From positions 227,674 to 291,673 of the forward strand of contig NZ_FUXB01000004.1 of the NCBI RefSeq assembly GCF_900167345.1: a stretch of DNA of 64,000 bases. Direction: 5' to 3'. How positions within the stretch are numbered: the first letter of the stretch is position 1; every line of letters begins with the position of its first letter. Below, in pieces: positions 57,167 to 64,000 of this stretch. The notes beneath the pieces were generated by a model. The model worked only from the letters and a program-made list of their open reading frames with translations, was not told the origin of the DNA and made no database searches. Position numbers and translations under genes: made by a program. The stretch is from Vibrio cincinnatiensis DSM 19608 (GTDB lineage: Bacteria > Pseudomonadota > Gammaproteobacteria > Enterobacterales > Vibrionaceae).

Positions 57167-58223
57167 TCGTAACCAAGCTTATCCATTTTTGGGGGAAGCG
57201 ATTCCCCCAGCAAGCAAACGAGTCATCGAACTTGAAGCGGCCAAACTCTATACTCACTCTCCACTCTCCATCCCCATTGAAATTATTAATGGTGCTTTCG
57301 CCGGACCAGTACTCATGGTCAATGCTGCGATTCACGGTGATGAACTTAACGGCGTCGAAATTGTACGCCAACTGATTAATACGATTGATCCGAATAAACT
57401 AAGAGGAACGCTAATCACAGTTCCGATCGTTAACGTATTTGGCTTCATCCATAAATCCCGTTATTTACCAGACAGACGAGATCTCAACCGCTGCTTTCCT
57501 GGTAGTGAAAAAGGGTCATTGGCCTCTCGAATGGCTCACACTTTTTTCTCTCAAGTTGCCCTTAATTGTGATTACATTATTGATTTACATACAGGGGCTA
57601 TTCATCGAACCAATCTGCCACAAATTCGAGCCGATCTCAGCAACCCTGAAACCCTGCGTATCGCCCAAGCCTTTGCTACTCCGGTAATTCTTGATTCTCC
57701 ATTACGCAATGGTTCACTGCGCAGCGAAGCGGAAAAAGCAGGAATAACCGTCTTAACTTATGAAGCGGGTGAAGCACTACGCTTTGAACCCATAGCCATT
57801 AACGCTGGCATCGTTGGGGTAAAACGAGTGATGCAAGCTGTCGGTATGCTGCGCCCTAGTCGCAAAAAAACACCAAGTTCAGTCATTGCTAAATCCACCA
57901 GTTGGCAACGTGCTGAAGCCGATGGCATCTTACGAACCGTTGTCTCTTTGGGTGACAAAGTAGAGAAAGGGCAAACCCTTGCTTATATCAACTCTCCACT
58001 TGGTAATGTAGAAGTAGAAATTACCGCAAATAAAGGAGGGATTGTCATTGGCCAGCAAACCTTACCACTGGTCAATGAAGGGGATGCGATTTTCCATCTG
58101 GCTTACTTCAGACAAAGTGATGACATGGTTGAGCAAGTTGTTGGTGATTTTATAGAAGAAGTCATCGAAACCGATTTAGAGCCACTAACCACCGGGCAAA
58201 TCATGCCACCATCTCCAGCCTAG
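57153..58223 (+). CDS. Succinylglutamate desuccinylase/aspartoacylase family hydrolase with a hammerhead-like C-terminus
   Basis: A 356-residue M14-like zinc enzyme. Metal and substrate residues are in [20 protein letters not shown] and [22 protein letters not shown]. The C-terminal 90 residues ([22 protein letters not shown] onward) resemble a biotinyl-lipoyl-like barrel found on some of these proteins. Start: GTG at 57153 with AAGGA 9 nt upstream is favoured, inside the rimK end; ATG 57126 is the alternative. Given RimK next door it may trim acyl or glutamyl tags, but this is inference. A terminator follows. Confidence 0.85.
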   Translation: MAKANRNQAYPFLGEAIPPASKRVIELEAAKLYTHSPLSIPIEIINGAFAGPVLMVNAAIHGDELNGVEIVRQLINTIDPNKLRGTLITVPIVNVFGFIHKSRYLPDRRDLNRCFPGSEKGSLASRMAHTFFSQVALNCDYIIDLHTGAIHRTNLPQIRADLSNPETLRIAQAFATPVILDSPLRNGSLRSEAEKAGITVLTYEAGEALRFEPIAINAGIVGVKRVMQAVGMLRPSRKKTPSSVIAKSTSWQRAEADGILRTVVSLGDKVEKGQTLAYINSPLGNVEVEITANKGGIVIGQQTLPLVNEGDAIFHLAYFRQSDDMVEQVVGDFIEEVIETDLEPLTTGQIMPPSPA

Positions 58224-58227
58224 CTCC

Positions 58228-58257
58228 AAAGCCCTTGGTTTATCATCCAAGGGCTTT
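58228..58257. terminator. Bidirectional terminator between the hydrolase and the Na+-transporter gene
   Basis: 11-bp stem AAAGCCCTTGG (58228-58238) with CCAAGGGCTTT (58247-58257), 8-nt loop. It serves convergent genes. Confidence 0.8.
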
Positions 58258-58265
58258 GTCAAATA

Positions 58266-59621
58266 TTAAGCAAAAGAAGCCCAAATTACGGTTACAACTA
58301 ATACAGGGCAAACAAAACGAACATAGCTCGGCCAGATTTTCGCAAATAAGCTCTGAGAAAACTCAGGGTAACCTTGTTGCAGCTCTTTAAATTTACCGTT
58401 ACGGCTCCACACCCAACCACCAAACAGACAGAACAGTAATGCCGCGGTTGGTTGTAAATACTGAGTCGCTGCCATAGCTACAAGGCCAAACAAGCTCGCA
58501 AAATTATACACAATGATGATACTAAAAAATGCAATAATGCCACCAAGAACCCAACTGGTGCTGCCACGTGATGTATTCAAGCGTTCACTTACCAACGCAA
58601 CTGGGCACTCAAGCATAGAGATAGATGAAGTTAATGCCGCAATGGTGAGCAATAAAAAGAAGACCATTGCGAACAGTTGACCAAACATTCCTAAGCTATC
58701 AAACATCATGGGTAATACGGTAAACACTAAAGTATCTGAGCTAAGTAGTGAGCCATCCTGCGCATAAATTTCAACACCTTTATTCATCGCCACAAACATC
58801 GCGGGCATAACCACAAGGCCTGCAATAAAGGCCACGCTAGTATCCACCAAAGTGACATTCATCGCCATTTTAGGTAAGTTTTCTTTCTTGCTTAAGTAAG
58901 AACCGTAAATCAACATGGAACAGCCACCAATCGTCAAGGAGAAGAAACCTTGCCCCATTGCCGCTAGAATTAACTTTCTATCCAATACTTTTTCAAAATC
59001 AGGGATCAGATAATGCTTTAACCCCTCCATCGCTCCTTGCTGCATCATGATGTAAATAAACAAAATACCAAATAATACAAATAGCGCTGGCATCAAACGA
59101 GTTGACCACTTTTCAATGCCCTGCTTAACCCCACCTCGGACGATCAAAATCGTCAGAAAATAGAAGATAAGTGTACCGAATAGGTTTCGTTCAACAGAAA
59201 AGCCTTTCAGCCAGAGGCTTGCCGCTTCAATCCCCAATAAATCAGTAAAGGTAGCCAGTAAGAAACAAATGATCCATCCGCCGACAATACTATAAAACGC
59301 AAGCACCGCACTAGGAACGCTAAGTCCAACCCAACCAACCAAAGCTCCTGCTTTTTTCCCAAGGGAATGAGACGTTAATGAACGCATACTATCAACAGGG
59401 TTTGCTTGCCCTGAACGGCCGATTGCCATTTCGACCACCAACATAGGGAAAGCAACGATAAAGATCAGGATCAAGTAAACCAGTAGAAAAGCGCCACCAC
59501 CATTGCTGGCCGCTTGAGTAGGGAAACCCCAAATATTACCAAGCCCAACCGCAGCCCCCGCCGCCGCCAGAATAAATCCAAGACGTGAGCCAAATGTTTC
59601 ACGAGAACTATTTTGTGCCAT
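58266..59621 (-). CDS. Sodium-dependent transporter of the NSS (SNF) family
   Basis: A 451-residue inner-membrane symporter of the LeuT fold with about 12 helices. The signature GSRLGFILAAAGAAVGLGNIWGFP, the unwound helix-1 substrate and sodium site, lies at residues 9-32; NGGGAFLLVYLILIFIVAFPMLVVEMAIG follows. The substrate is unknown, probably an amino acid. The ATG at 59621 is used; a GTG two codons earlier is possible. It converges on the RimK trio, and 59622-59863 should hold its promoter. Confidence 0.9.
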   Translation of the reverse strand: MAQNSSRETFGSRLGFILAAAGAAVGLGNIWGFPTQAASNGGGAFLLVYLILIFIVAFPMLVVEMAIGRSGQANPVDSMRSLTSHSLGKKAGALVGWVGLSVPSAVLAFYSIVGGWIICFLLATFTDLLGIEAASLWLKGFSVERNLFGTLIFYFLTILIVRGGVKQGIEKWSTRLMPALFVLFGILFIYIMMQQGAMEGLKHYLIPDFEKVLDRKLILAAMGQGFFSLTIGGCSMLIYGSYLSKKENLPKMAMNVTLVDTSVAFIAGLVVMPAMFVAMNKGVEIYAQDGSLLSSDTLVFTVLPMMFDSLGMFGQLFAMVFFLLLTIAALTSSISMLECPVALVSERLNTSRGSTSWVLGGIIAFFSIIIVYNFASLFGLVAMAATQYLQPTAALLFCLFGGWVWSRNGKFKELQQGYPEFSQSLFAKIWPSYVRFVCPVLVVTVIWASFA

Positions 59622-59863
59622 AACCACTCACACACCATCAAACTAGTAGGCTAGTACAATAATAGAAATAAATTGATTTCACAATCACTAATAGAACACT
59701 TTGCTAACAGAATCGAGAAAAGCCAGCATATTCTCTATTTTTAGTGACGTAGGAGTGTTGAGATGCTGAAAAAACCATCAAAAAGAATAAAAAGTTGAAG
59801 CATCCAATGGTAAGAAGAAAAGAGAATGACATTATCTAATAGAACAAATGACCAATAATGGAG
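59622..59863. other. Intergenic promoter region of the NSS transporter
   Basis: About 240 bp, AT-rich. I saw no gene, operator or repeat beyond the terminator at its right end. Confidence 0.4.
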
Positions 59864-59897
59864 AAAGCCCAACCGTTTCTTCCGGTTGGGCTTTTTT
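59864..59897 (-). terminator. Intrinsic terminator after the YggN-like gene
   Basis: 12-bp stem AAAGCCCAACCG (59864-59875) with 59883-59894, 7-nt loop TTTCTTC. Flanking A and T tracts suit both strands. Confidence 0.9.
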
Positions 59898-59905
59898 AAT
59901 CTCTC

Positions 59906-60649
59906 TTACTTAAGTAAGACGGGAAAATTTTGTAATTGAGGGATTTTCTGGTGAAGCGCCTGTTCTTGCTGCTTTATCTGATCGAATAAAAGACATAATG
60001 ATCTCGCTTCTTGTTCAGCATCTTGCGCATATCCTTGTAATCGTTGTTCAAGTTGAACTTTCAATTTAGTCATTTGATCAGCAAGTTCGGTTAAATTAAT
60101 CCCTCCCTCTTGCTGCATTTTTTGGCTCAATGCAGTAAATGCCCCTGTAAAAAATTCTTGGCTAACGAATCCTTTTGCTTGCTCAAATTCTTTTTCCCAC
60201 TCTTGATGCATGGATGAAAAACTATGAGCAGGAAAGATCCACTCCTCATTTTGATAGTAACGAGCTTCAATACTCCCCACCAAAGAGTGGATGGTCTGTT
60301 TAACATTATTAAATGCTTGCGGCGTATTTAGGGAAAGGGCCATGTCATCCAATAGCTCATCAACCACCGCTAACTTATTCCTGGCTAACTGCTGAAGTTC
60401 CGGTAATAGCGCTTGAATCTGTTCTCGATAAGAAGCTAATGCGGCCTGCTGATCTGCCGTTAATGTTAACTTTTTTCCGGCGATAGAAAGTTGGTTTTCC
60501 TCATCCAGTATTACTTGCTCATCAGCGGAAGTATGAATTTCTATCTGTGATTTTTTGATGTGCAGTTCATTTTGAACGTCCACCGGACACTGGAAAGCCC
60601 ACAAAGCAGGGCTAAACAACAAACCGAGTATTAACAATGATTTATTCAT
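59906..60649 (-). CDS. YggN-like periplasmic protein (DUF2884)
   Basis: A 247-residue secreted protein: signal peptide with cleavage near ALWA (residues 1-18), then a beta-rich N-terminal part (IEIHTSADEQVILDEENQLSIAGKKLTL) and a helical remainder with long heptads. Two conserved cysteines (C21 and one near residue 223, SLCLLF) may form a disulfide. The pattern matches E. coli YggN as I recall it, a DUF2884 protein of unknown role. It lies 78 bp after dinB on the same strand and is closed by a strong terminator. Confidence 0.72.
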   Translation of the reverse strand: MNKSLLILGLLFSPALWAFQCPVDVQNELHIKKSQIEIHTSADEQVILDEENQLSIAGKKLTLTADQQAALASYREQIQALLPELQQLARNKLAVVDELLDDMALSLNTPQAFNNVKQTIHSLVGSIEARYYQNEEWIFPAHSFSSMHQEWEKEFEQAKGFVSQEFFTGAFTALSQKMQQEGGINLTELADQMTKLKVQLEQRLQGYAQDAEQEARSLCLLFDQIKQQEQALHQKIPQLQNFPVLLK

Positions 60650-60727
60650 AATTTATCCAAAAACTATTTTCGATAACCATATCGAAAAGATCATATAAAT
60701 AAGTTAGCCTTTTGTCATTTTATGGTG

Positions 60728-61795
60728 CTAAGTAAAAAAACTTAATTGCTGGAAAGGTTGTATAGGTTTTAGCATCACGTGCAAGCCTAGTAAGCGGATC
60801 TCTCTCCCCTTTTGCCGTTTGAGCACTTCCATTAATAAGGTTTTAAAATCTTCTAATTCGAGCTGAGAGCGCCCATGCTCGATGGTCGTCAGCTGAAAAT
60901 CAGCAAATTTTACTTTAATACCTTGCTTGATGATTGCCCGATGAGAAGAAGCTCGGCTCAGTCTTATATCCAATTCAGGATATAAGCGCTGCTCGATAGC
61001 CTCCCAACATTGATCATAGGTGACAATGTTTTCACTAAAAGTACGTTCAACTCCCACCGACTTACGTTCACGCTCAGTGATCACTTCTCGGTTATCAATA
61101 CCATGGCTTTTCTTCCATAAGGAAGCACCTAGGCGGCCAAAACGGCGTAACAACTCACGATAATCGGTATTTTTAATATCTTCGCACAGAAAAAAACCGG
61201 CCTGATTAAGCTTTTCCAAGCTAACTTTACCTACTCCAGGAATTTTTCCTAACGGGAGTTTATCCACGACGCCCTGCACTTCATCAGGGGTGACCACATA
61301 CATACCATTAGGTTTATTCATATCAGAAGCAACCTTAGCTAAAAACTTAATAGGGGCAACACCAGCCGATGCCGTCAGTTGGAGCTCATTCCAGATATCT
61401 CGGCGAATCGCCTCTGCAATGAGAGTCGCACTACCATGACACGCAGTGGCATTCGTGACATCAAGAAAAGCTTCATCAAGCGATAGAGGTTCGATGATGT
61501 CGGTATAACGATAAAAAATAGCATGAATTTGGCGAGAAACAGATTTGTAGACAGGCATACGACCCGGCACTACCAAAAGATGGGGGCACAATTTGATTGC
61601 CTGTGCCGTTGGCATTGCCGAGCGAAGGCCAAACTTACGCGCCTCATAGTTACAAGTACTGAGAACACCACGCTGCTTTTCATGCCCACCAACGGCAATG
61701 GGGCGCCCACAATAGTCAGGATTATCCCGCATTTCAACAGCAGCATAAAAACAGTCCATATCAATATGGATAATCTTTCTGATCAGCTCTGACAT
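60728..61795 (-). CDS. dinB: DNA polymerase IV
   Basis: A 355-residue Y-family translesion polymerase. Catalytic residues are in IIHIDMDCFYAAVEM (N-terminus) and SLDEAFLDVT (about residues 100-109). The steric and thumb segments (GVAPIKFLAKVASDMNKPNG, LPLGKIPGVGKVSLEKL) follow, with the little-finger domain after residue 240. The ATG at 61795 is used; an in-frame start five codons earlier lies within the promoter. A promoter with an overlapping LexA box is directly upstream, so it is SOS-induced. Confidence 0.96.
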   Translation of the reverse strand: MSELIRKIIHIDMDCFYAAVEMRDNPDYCGRPIAVGGHEKQRGVLSTCNYEARKFGLRSAMPTAQAIKLCPHLLVVPGRMPVYKSVSRQIHAIFYRYTDIIEPLSLDEAFLDVTNATACHGSATLIAEAIRRDIWNELQLTASAGVAPIKFLAKVASDMNKPNGMYVVTPDEVQGVVDKLPLGKIPGVGKVSLEKLNQAGFFLCEDIKNTDYRELLRRFGRLGASLWKKSHGIDNREVITERERKSVGVERTFSENIVTYDQCWEAIEQRLYPELDIRLSRASSHRAIIKQGIKVKFADFQLTTIEHGRSQLELEDFKTLLMEVLKRQKGREIRLLGLHVMLKPIQPFQQLSFFT

Positions 61796-61807
61796 TTGCC
61801 ACTCAAG

Positions 61808-61858
61808 CACTGTTTAAAAACACAGTATCAAGTATATAAGCGTTTACAGCTTTTGCAA
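61808..61858 (-). promoter_or_regulatory. dinB promoter with LexA (SOS) box
   Basis: Minus-strand -35 TTGCAA (61853-61858), 16-bp spacer, -10 TATACT (61831-61836). The LexA box CTGTTTAAAAACACAG (61810-61825; consensus CTG-N10-CAG with AT-rich centre) covers the start region. Confidence 0.85.
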
Positions 61859-61874
61859 AGCCAGATAAAAAACG

Positions 61875-62108
61875 CTATTTGCGTAGCATCACATCGAGTT
61901 GATCGACTAGCTCCGACCAATCTGCATCTTCTTCAATCGCTTGGCGTAAAAAGTTCGCCTGAGCATCATTCCAAAAATTCGCTTTGTACAGAGGAGTTGA
62001 GTCTCGTTGATGGCGATGAGTCTCGATAAAATACTCAATTTCATTTGATGAACTACCGAGCCCTAACTGCTCAAATAATTCACTCATCCTATGGTAATGA
62101 AGTTCCAT
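61875..62108 (-). CDS. DUF2789 family protein
   Basis: A 77-residue soluble protein of unknown function. ELHYHRMSELFEQLGLGSS at the start and LVDQLDVML at the end fit the DUF2789 family as I recall it. No catalytic motif or membrane segment. The ATG at 62108 has GGGAGG about 8 nt upstream; an in-frame start eight codons earlier would include this site. It lies between the nqr maturation genes and dinB and may be a separate small transcript. Confidence 0.72.
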   Translation of the reverse strand: MELHYHRMSELFEQLGLGSSSNEIEYFIETHRHQRDSTPLYKANFWNDAQANFLRQAIEEDADWSELVDQLDVMLRK

Positions 62109-62187
62109 AACACCTCCCAAAAGGGTGAACACTCTTTGAGTATAGTGCCTGATACCGATGGAATACCGTCATTGACACAAAAAATAA

Positions 62188-62203
62188 CCCAGCCGAAGCT
62201 GGG
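62188..62203 (-). terminator. Intrinsic terminator after nqrM, UUCG loop
   Basis: Stem CCCAGC/GCTGGG extended by flanking A/T pairs. On the minus strand the loop reads TTCG and TTATTTTTTG follows. A very stable tetraloop hairpin closing the nqr-apbE-nqrM unit. Confidence 0.85.
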
Positions 62204-62226
62204 CTACTTCTGATCAGAGTAGCGTA

Positions 62227-62460
62227 TTATACAATACGATCTTTTTCCCAAGCAGCCATGCGCTCTGCACGCGCCGCTTCTCGGGCTTCACGCTTTTTAC
62301 GCGCATCACAAGGCTCTGGACAATTACAGACTTTATCAATGCCAACAGCCCCTAGGCCACCACAACTACCTTTCACCACTTTCTTTTGAAAAATATAGCC
62401 CACTGCCATTGCCGCAATAACAGCAACAAAGATGGCAAAAGTCATTAGAAAAGTATTCAT
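62227..62460 (-). CDS. nqrM: Na+-NQR maturation protein NqrM
   Basis: A 77-residue protein with one N-terminal helix (FLMTFAIFVAVIAAMAVGYIF) and four cysteines C33, C45, C47 and C51 (GSCGGLG, VCNCPEPC), followed by a strongly charged tail. NqrM (DUF539) is needed for assembly of Na+-translocating NADH:quinone reductase, probably delivering iron to the NqrD/NqrE centre. It lies 21 bp after apbE, which flavinylates NqrB and NqrC, and downstream of nqrF, so maturation and structural genes share a transcript. Confidence 0.93.
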   Translation of the reverse strand: MNTFLMTFAIFVAVIAAMAVGYIFQKKVVKGSCGGLGAVGIDKVCNCPEPCDARKKREAREAARAERMAAWEKDRIV

Positions 62461-62481
62461 AATATCGACTCACTTATTCAT

Positions 62482-63486
62482 TTAGCGATTGAGATAAGGT
62501 TTAAATGCACTGGAAACCCTTTCCTTAAAACCATCTTCTGTTTTTACAATCATCAATACTGGAATTTGATTTAACTCAGCAATCGCCATTCCTTTTTCCT
62601 CTCCCAGTACCATTAACCCTGTTGCTAACCCATCTGCTGTCATACTGGATTTATCCAACACGGTAACTGAAACGACATAATTATTAATTGGATAGCCCGT
62701 TTTAGGATCAATAATATGAGAATAACGCACACCATCACGTTCAAAATAATTACGATAATCCCCAGAGGTCGCTATCGCCATCTCTCCTGGTTCTATAATT
62801 TCTTGTACCGTTCGCTCTTCTGTCGCAGGTTTCTCTATTGCAATTCGCCAAGGAACGCCTTCTCGATTCAATCCTTTTAGACGAATTTCCCCACCGATTT
62901 CAACCATATAGTTCTCAACCCCTTGAGACTCTATATAATTGGCAATAACATCCACTCCCCAGCCTTTTGCAATTGTAGATAAATCCACATACAGATCAGG
63001 GATATCTTTACGCAGGGTATGCCCCTCAACAGATAAATGTACAATACCTGTTTTAGCTTTACGCTGTGCTAAAGCCTCCTCACTCGGTACGACATCTCGA
63101 CGAGCTTCTGGGCCAAATCCCCATAGGTTAACTAATGGCCCAACCGTCACATCTAGTGCCCCAAGCGTTAGCTCATTCAATCGGATAGCCTCTTGCACTA
63201 CTATCGCCGTCTGTTCAGAAACCGAGAAAGGATCATTACCTGAATAACGGTTAAACCGACTCAGCTCTGAGCTTTCACGATAAGTGGACATTTGATCATT
63301 CACTTCTTCTAACAAACGATCAATTTCGACTTGAAGTACTGACGATGACGGTATTCCAACCTGTTGAGTGTACTTAATATTATAAGTTGTCCCCATTGTT
63401 GGGCCAGATAAATGCACCAATTCAACCGACTTTTCACACCCAGATAACAGCAATAACGCAACTAATGTAAACAGCCACTTTTTCAC
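62482..63486 (-). CDS. apbE: FAD:protein FMN transferase (lipoprotein)
   Basis: A 334-residue periplasmic lipoprotein that attaches FMN covalently to threonines of NqrB and NqrC. The lipobox LLLLSGC puts the lipidated cysteine at residue 17. GPTMGTTYNIKY, LGALDVTVGPLVNLWGFGP, DLSTIAKGWGVDVIANYIESQG and IATSGDYRNYFERDG, and HIIDPKTGYP (metal site), are family blocks. It lies 150 bp behind nqrF and 21 bp before nqrM. Confidence 0.96.
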   Translation of the reverse strand: MKKWLFTLVALLLLSGCEKSVELVHLSGPTMGTTYNIKYTQQVGIPSSSVLQVEIDRLLEEVNDQMSTYRESSELSRFNRYSGNDPFSVSEQTAIVVQEAIRLNELTLGALDVTVGPLVNLWGFGPEARRDVVPSEEALAQRKAKTGIVHLSVEGHTLRKDIPDLYVDLSTIAKGWGVDVIANYIESQGVENYMVEIGGEIRLKGLNREGVPWRIAIEKPATEERTVQEIIEPGEMAIATSGDYRNYFERDGVRYSHIIDPKTGYPINNYVVSVTVLDKSSMTADGLATGLMVLGEEKGMAIAELNQIPVLMIVKTEDGFKERVSSAFKPYLNR

Positions 63487-63590
63487 TTTCTCATACCTCT
63501 TGCTAAAGTGACAAAAAATAGGTCTATTTTACAAAAACCAACACACCTATTTCCTCTCACAAACATCCATTTTGCTATAGCAGAAAAAGA

Positions 63591-63616
63591 ATGGCTGACT
63601 CATCAGAGCCAGCCAT
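63591..63616 (-). terminator. Probable terminator after nqrF
   Basis: Stem ATGGCTG (63591-63597) with CAGCCAT (63610-63616), 12-nt loop. The minus strand continues TCTTTTTC. Read-through into apbE and nqrM is likely needed or a second promoter exists. Confidence 0.6.
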
Positions 63617-63636
63617 CAACAGACGATTATTGTAAA

Positions 63637-64000
63637 TTAACCACCGAAATCATCCAGCAGAATGTTTTCATCTTCCACACCCAAATCTTTCAACATACCA
63701 ATCACGGCAGCATTCATCATCGGAGGACCACACATGTAAAATTCACAATCTTCAGGCGCATCATGATCTTTGAGATAGTGCTCATATAAGACATTGTGAA
63801 TAAAACCGGTGTAACCATCCCAGTTATCTTCTGGCATGGGGTCTGATAAAGCACAGTGCCAAACAAAGTTCGGGTTCTCTGCCGCTAAGCCATCAAAGTC
63901 TTCCGTATAGAACATTTCACGCTTAGAGCGGGCACCGTACCAGAATGACATCTTACGTTTTGATTTCAAACGCTTAAGCTGGTCAAAGATGTGGGAACGC
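63637..64000 (-). CDS. nqrF: Na+-translocating NADH:quinone reductase subunit F, C-terminal end (partial)
   Basis: The last 120 codons; the start lies beyond the right edge. NqrF takes electrons from NADH through FAD and a 2Fe-2S centre. Visible are [20 protein letters not shown] and the nucleotide-binding [14 protein letters not shown] motif near the end, and the terminal DDFGG typical of NqrF. The frame stays open to base 64000 ([11 protein letters not shown]), so any ATG inside the segment is not the start. The nqr operon presumably continues to the right. Confidence 0.96.
   Translation of the reverse strand, partial: RSHIFDQLKRLKSKRKMSFWYGARSKREMFYTEDFDGLAAENPNFVWHCALSDPMPEDNWDGYTGFIHNVLYEHYLKDHDAPEDCEFYMCGPPMMNAAVIGMLKDLGVEDENILLDDFGG

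Overview
This window comes from the large chromosome of a member of the Vibrionaceae, most likely a Vibrio. The evidence is protein-level similarity, the dense housekeeping gene order (dnaQ-rnhA, gloB-mltD, the accA-dnaE-lpx-bamA-rseP-dxr block, rpsB-tsf, the rib cluster, proBA-crl-frsA, nqr maturation genes) and the presence of Crl, Na+-NQR and RibB-RibX proteins. I recall a similar order in V. cholerae chromosome 1, but the species cannot be fixed from sequence alone. No rRNA, tRNA, CRISPR array, integrase, transposase or attC site was seen.

Layout. (1) 1-9.3 kb: 3' end of fadE; a TIGR03503-type membrane protein with dnaQ; rnhA; a methyltransferase; gloB; mltD; an exo/endonuclease-phosphatase family protein; glnB; cytochrome c; tilS. 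(2) 9.4-28.7 kb: a long minus-strand envelope, lipid A, isoprenoid and translation block, read in the order rpsB, tsf, pyrH, frr, uppS, cdsA, dxr, rseP, bamA, skp, lpxD, fabZ, lpxA, lpxB, rnhB, dnaE, accA, with intrinsic terminators at several joints. (3) 29.1-32.8 kb: map and glnD on the plus strand. (4) 32.9-45.3 kb: pgpA, thiL, nusB, ribH, ribBX, ribE, ribD, nrdR, proA, proB, crl, frsA, gpt and a purine permease, the last two behind a PurR-type operator. (5) 45.5-53.4 kb: an accessory island of visibly higher GC holding a TRAP transporter (DctM, DctQ, DctP) divergent from a semialdehyde dehydrogenase, an omega-aminotransferase and a MocR-like regulator. Three CTGGTAC-type repeats lie in the divergent promoter region. 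(6) 53.4-58.2 kb: a minus-strand small transcript candidate, pepD, then an overlapping trio made of a retropepsin-like protease, RimK and an aspartoacylase-like hydrolase. (7) 58.3-64 kb: a Na+-dependent transporter, a YggN-like protein, SOS-regulated dinB, a DUF2789 protein, nqrM, apbE and the 3' end of nqrF.

The most unusual content is in regions 5 and 6. The island looks like a self-contained uptake and catabolism module for an omega-amino acid (GABA-like). Its regulator has lost the PLP-binding lysine that normally defines MocR proteins and carries an extra C-terminal domain of about 100 residues. The RimK trio is a candidate peptide or glutamate-tagging and trimming system. Smaller oddities include a G9 run inside mltD, a 19-bp tandem duplication at the map stop codon, a RibA domain without its zinc ligands, and hairpins inside the lpx cluster.
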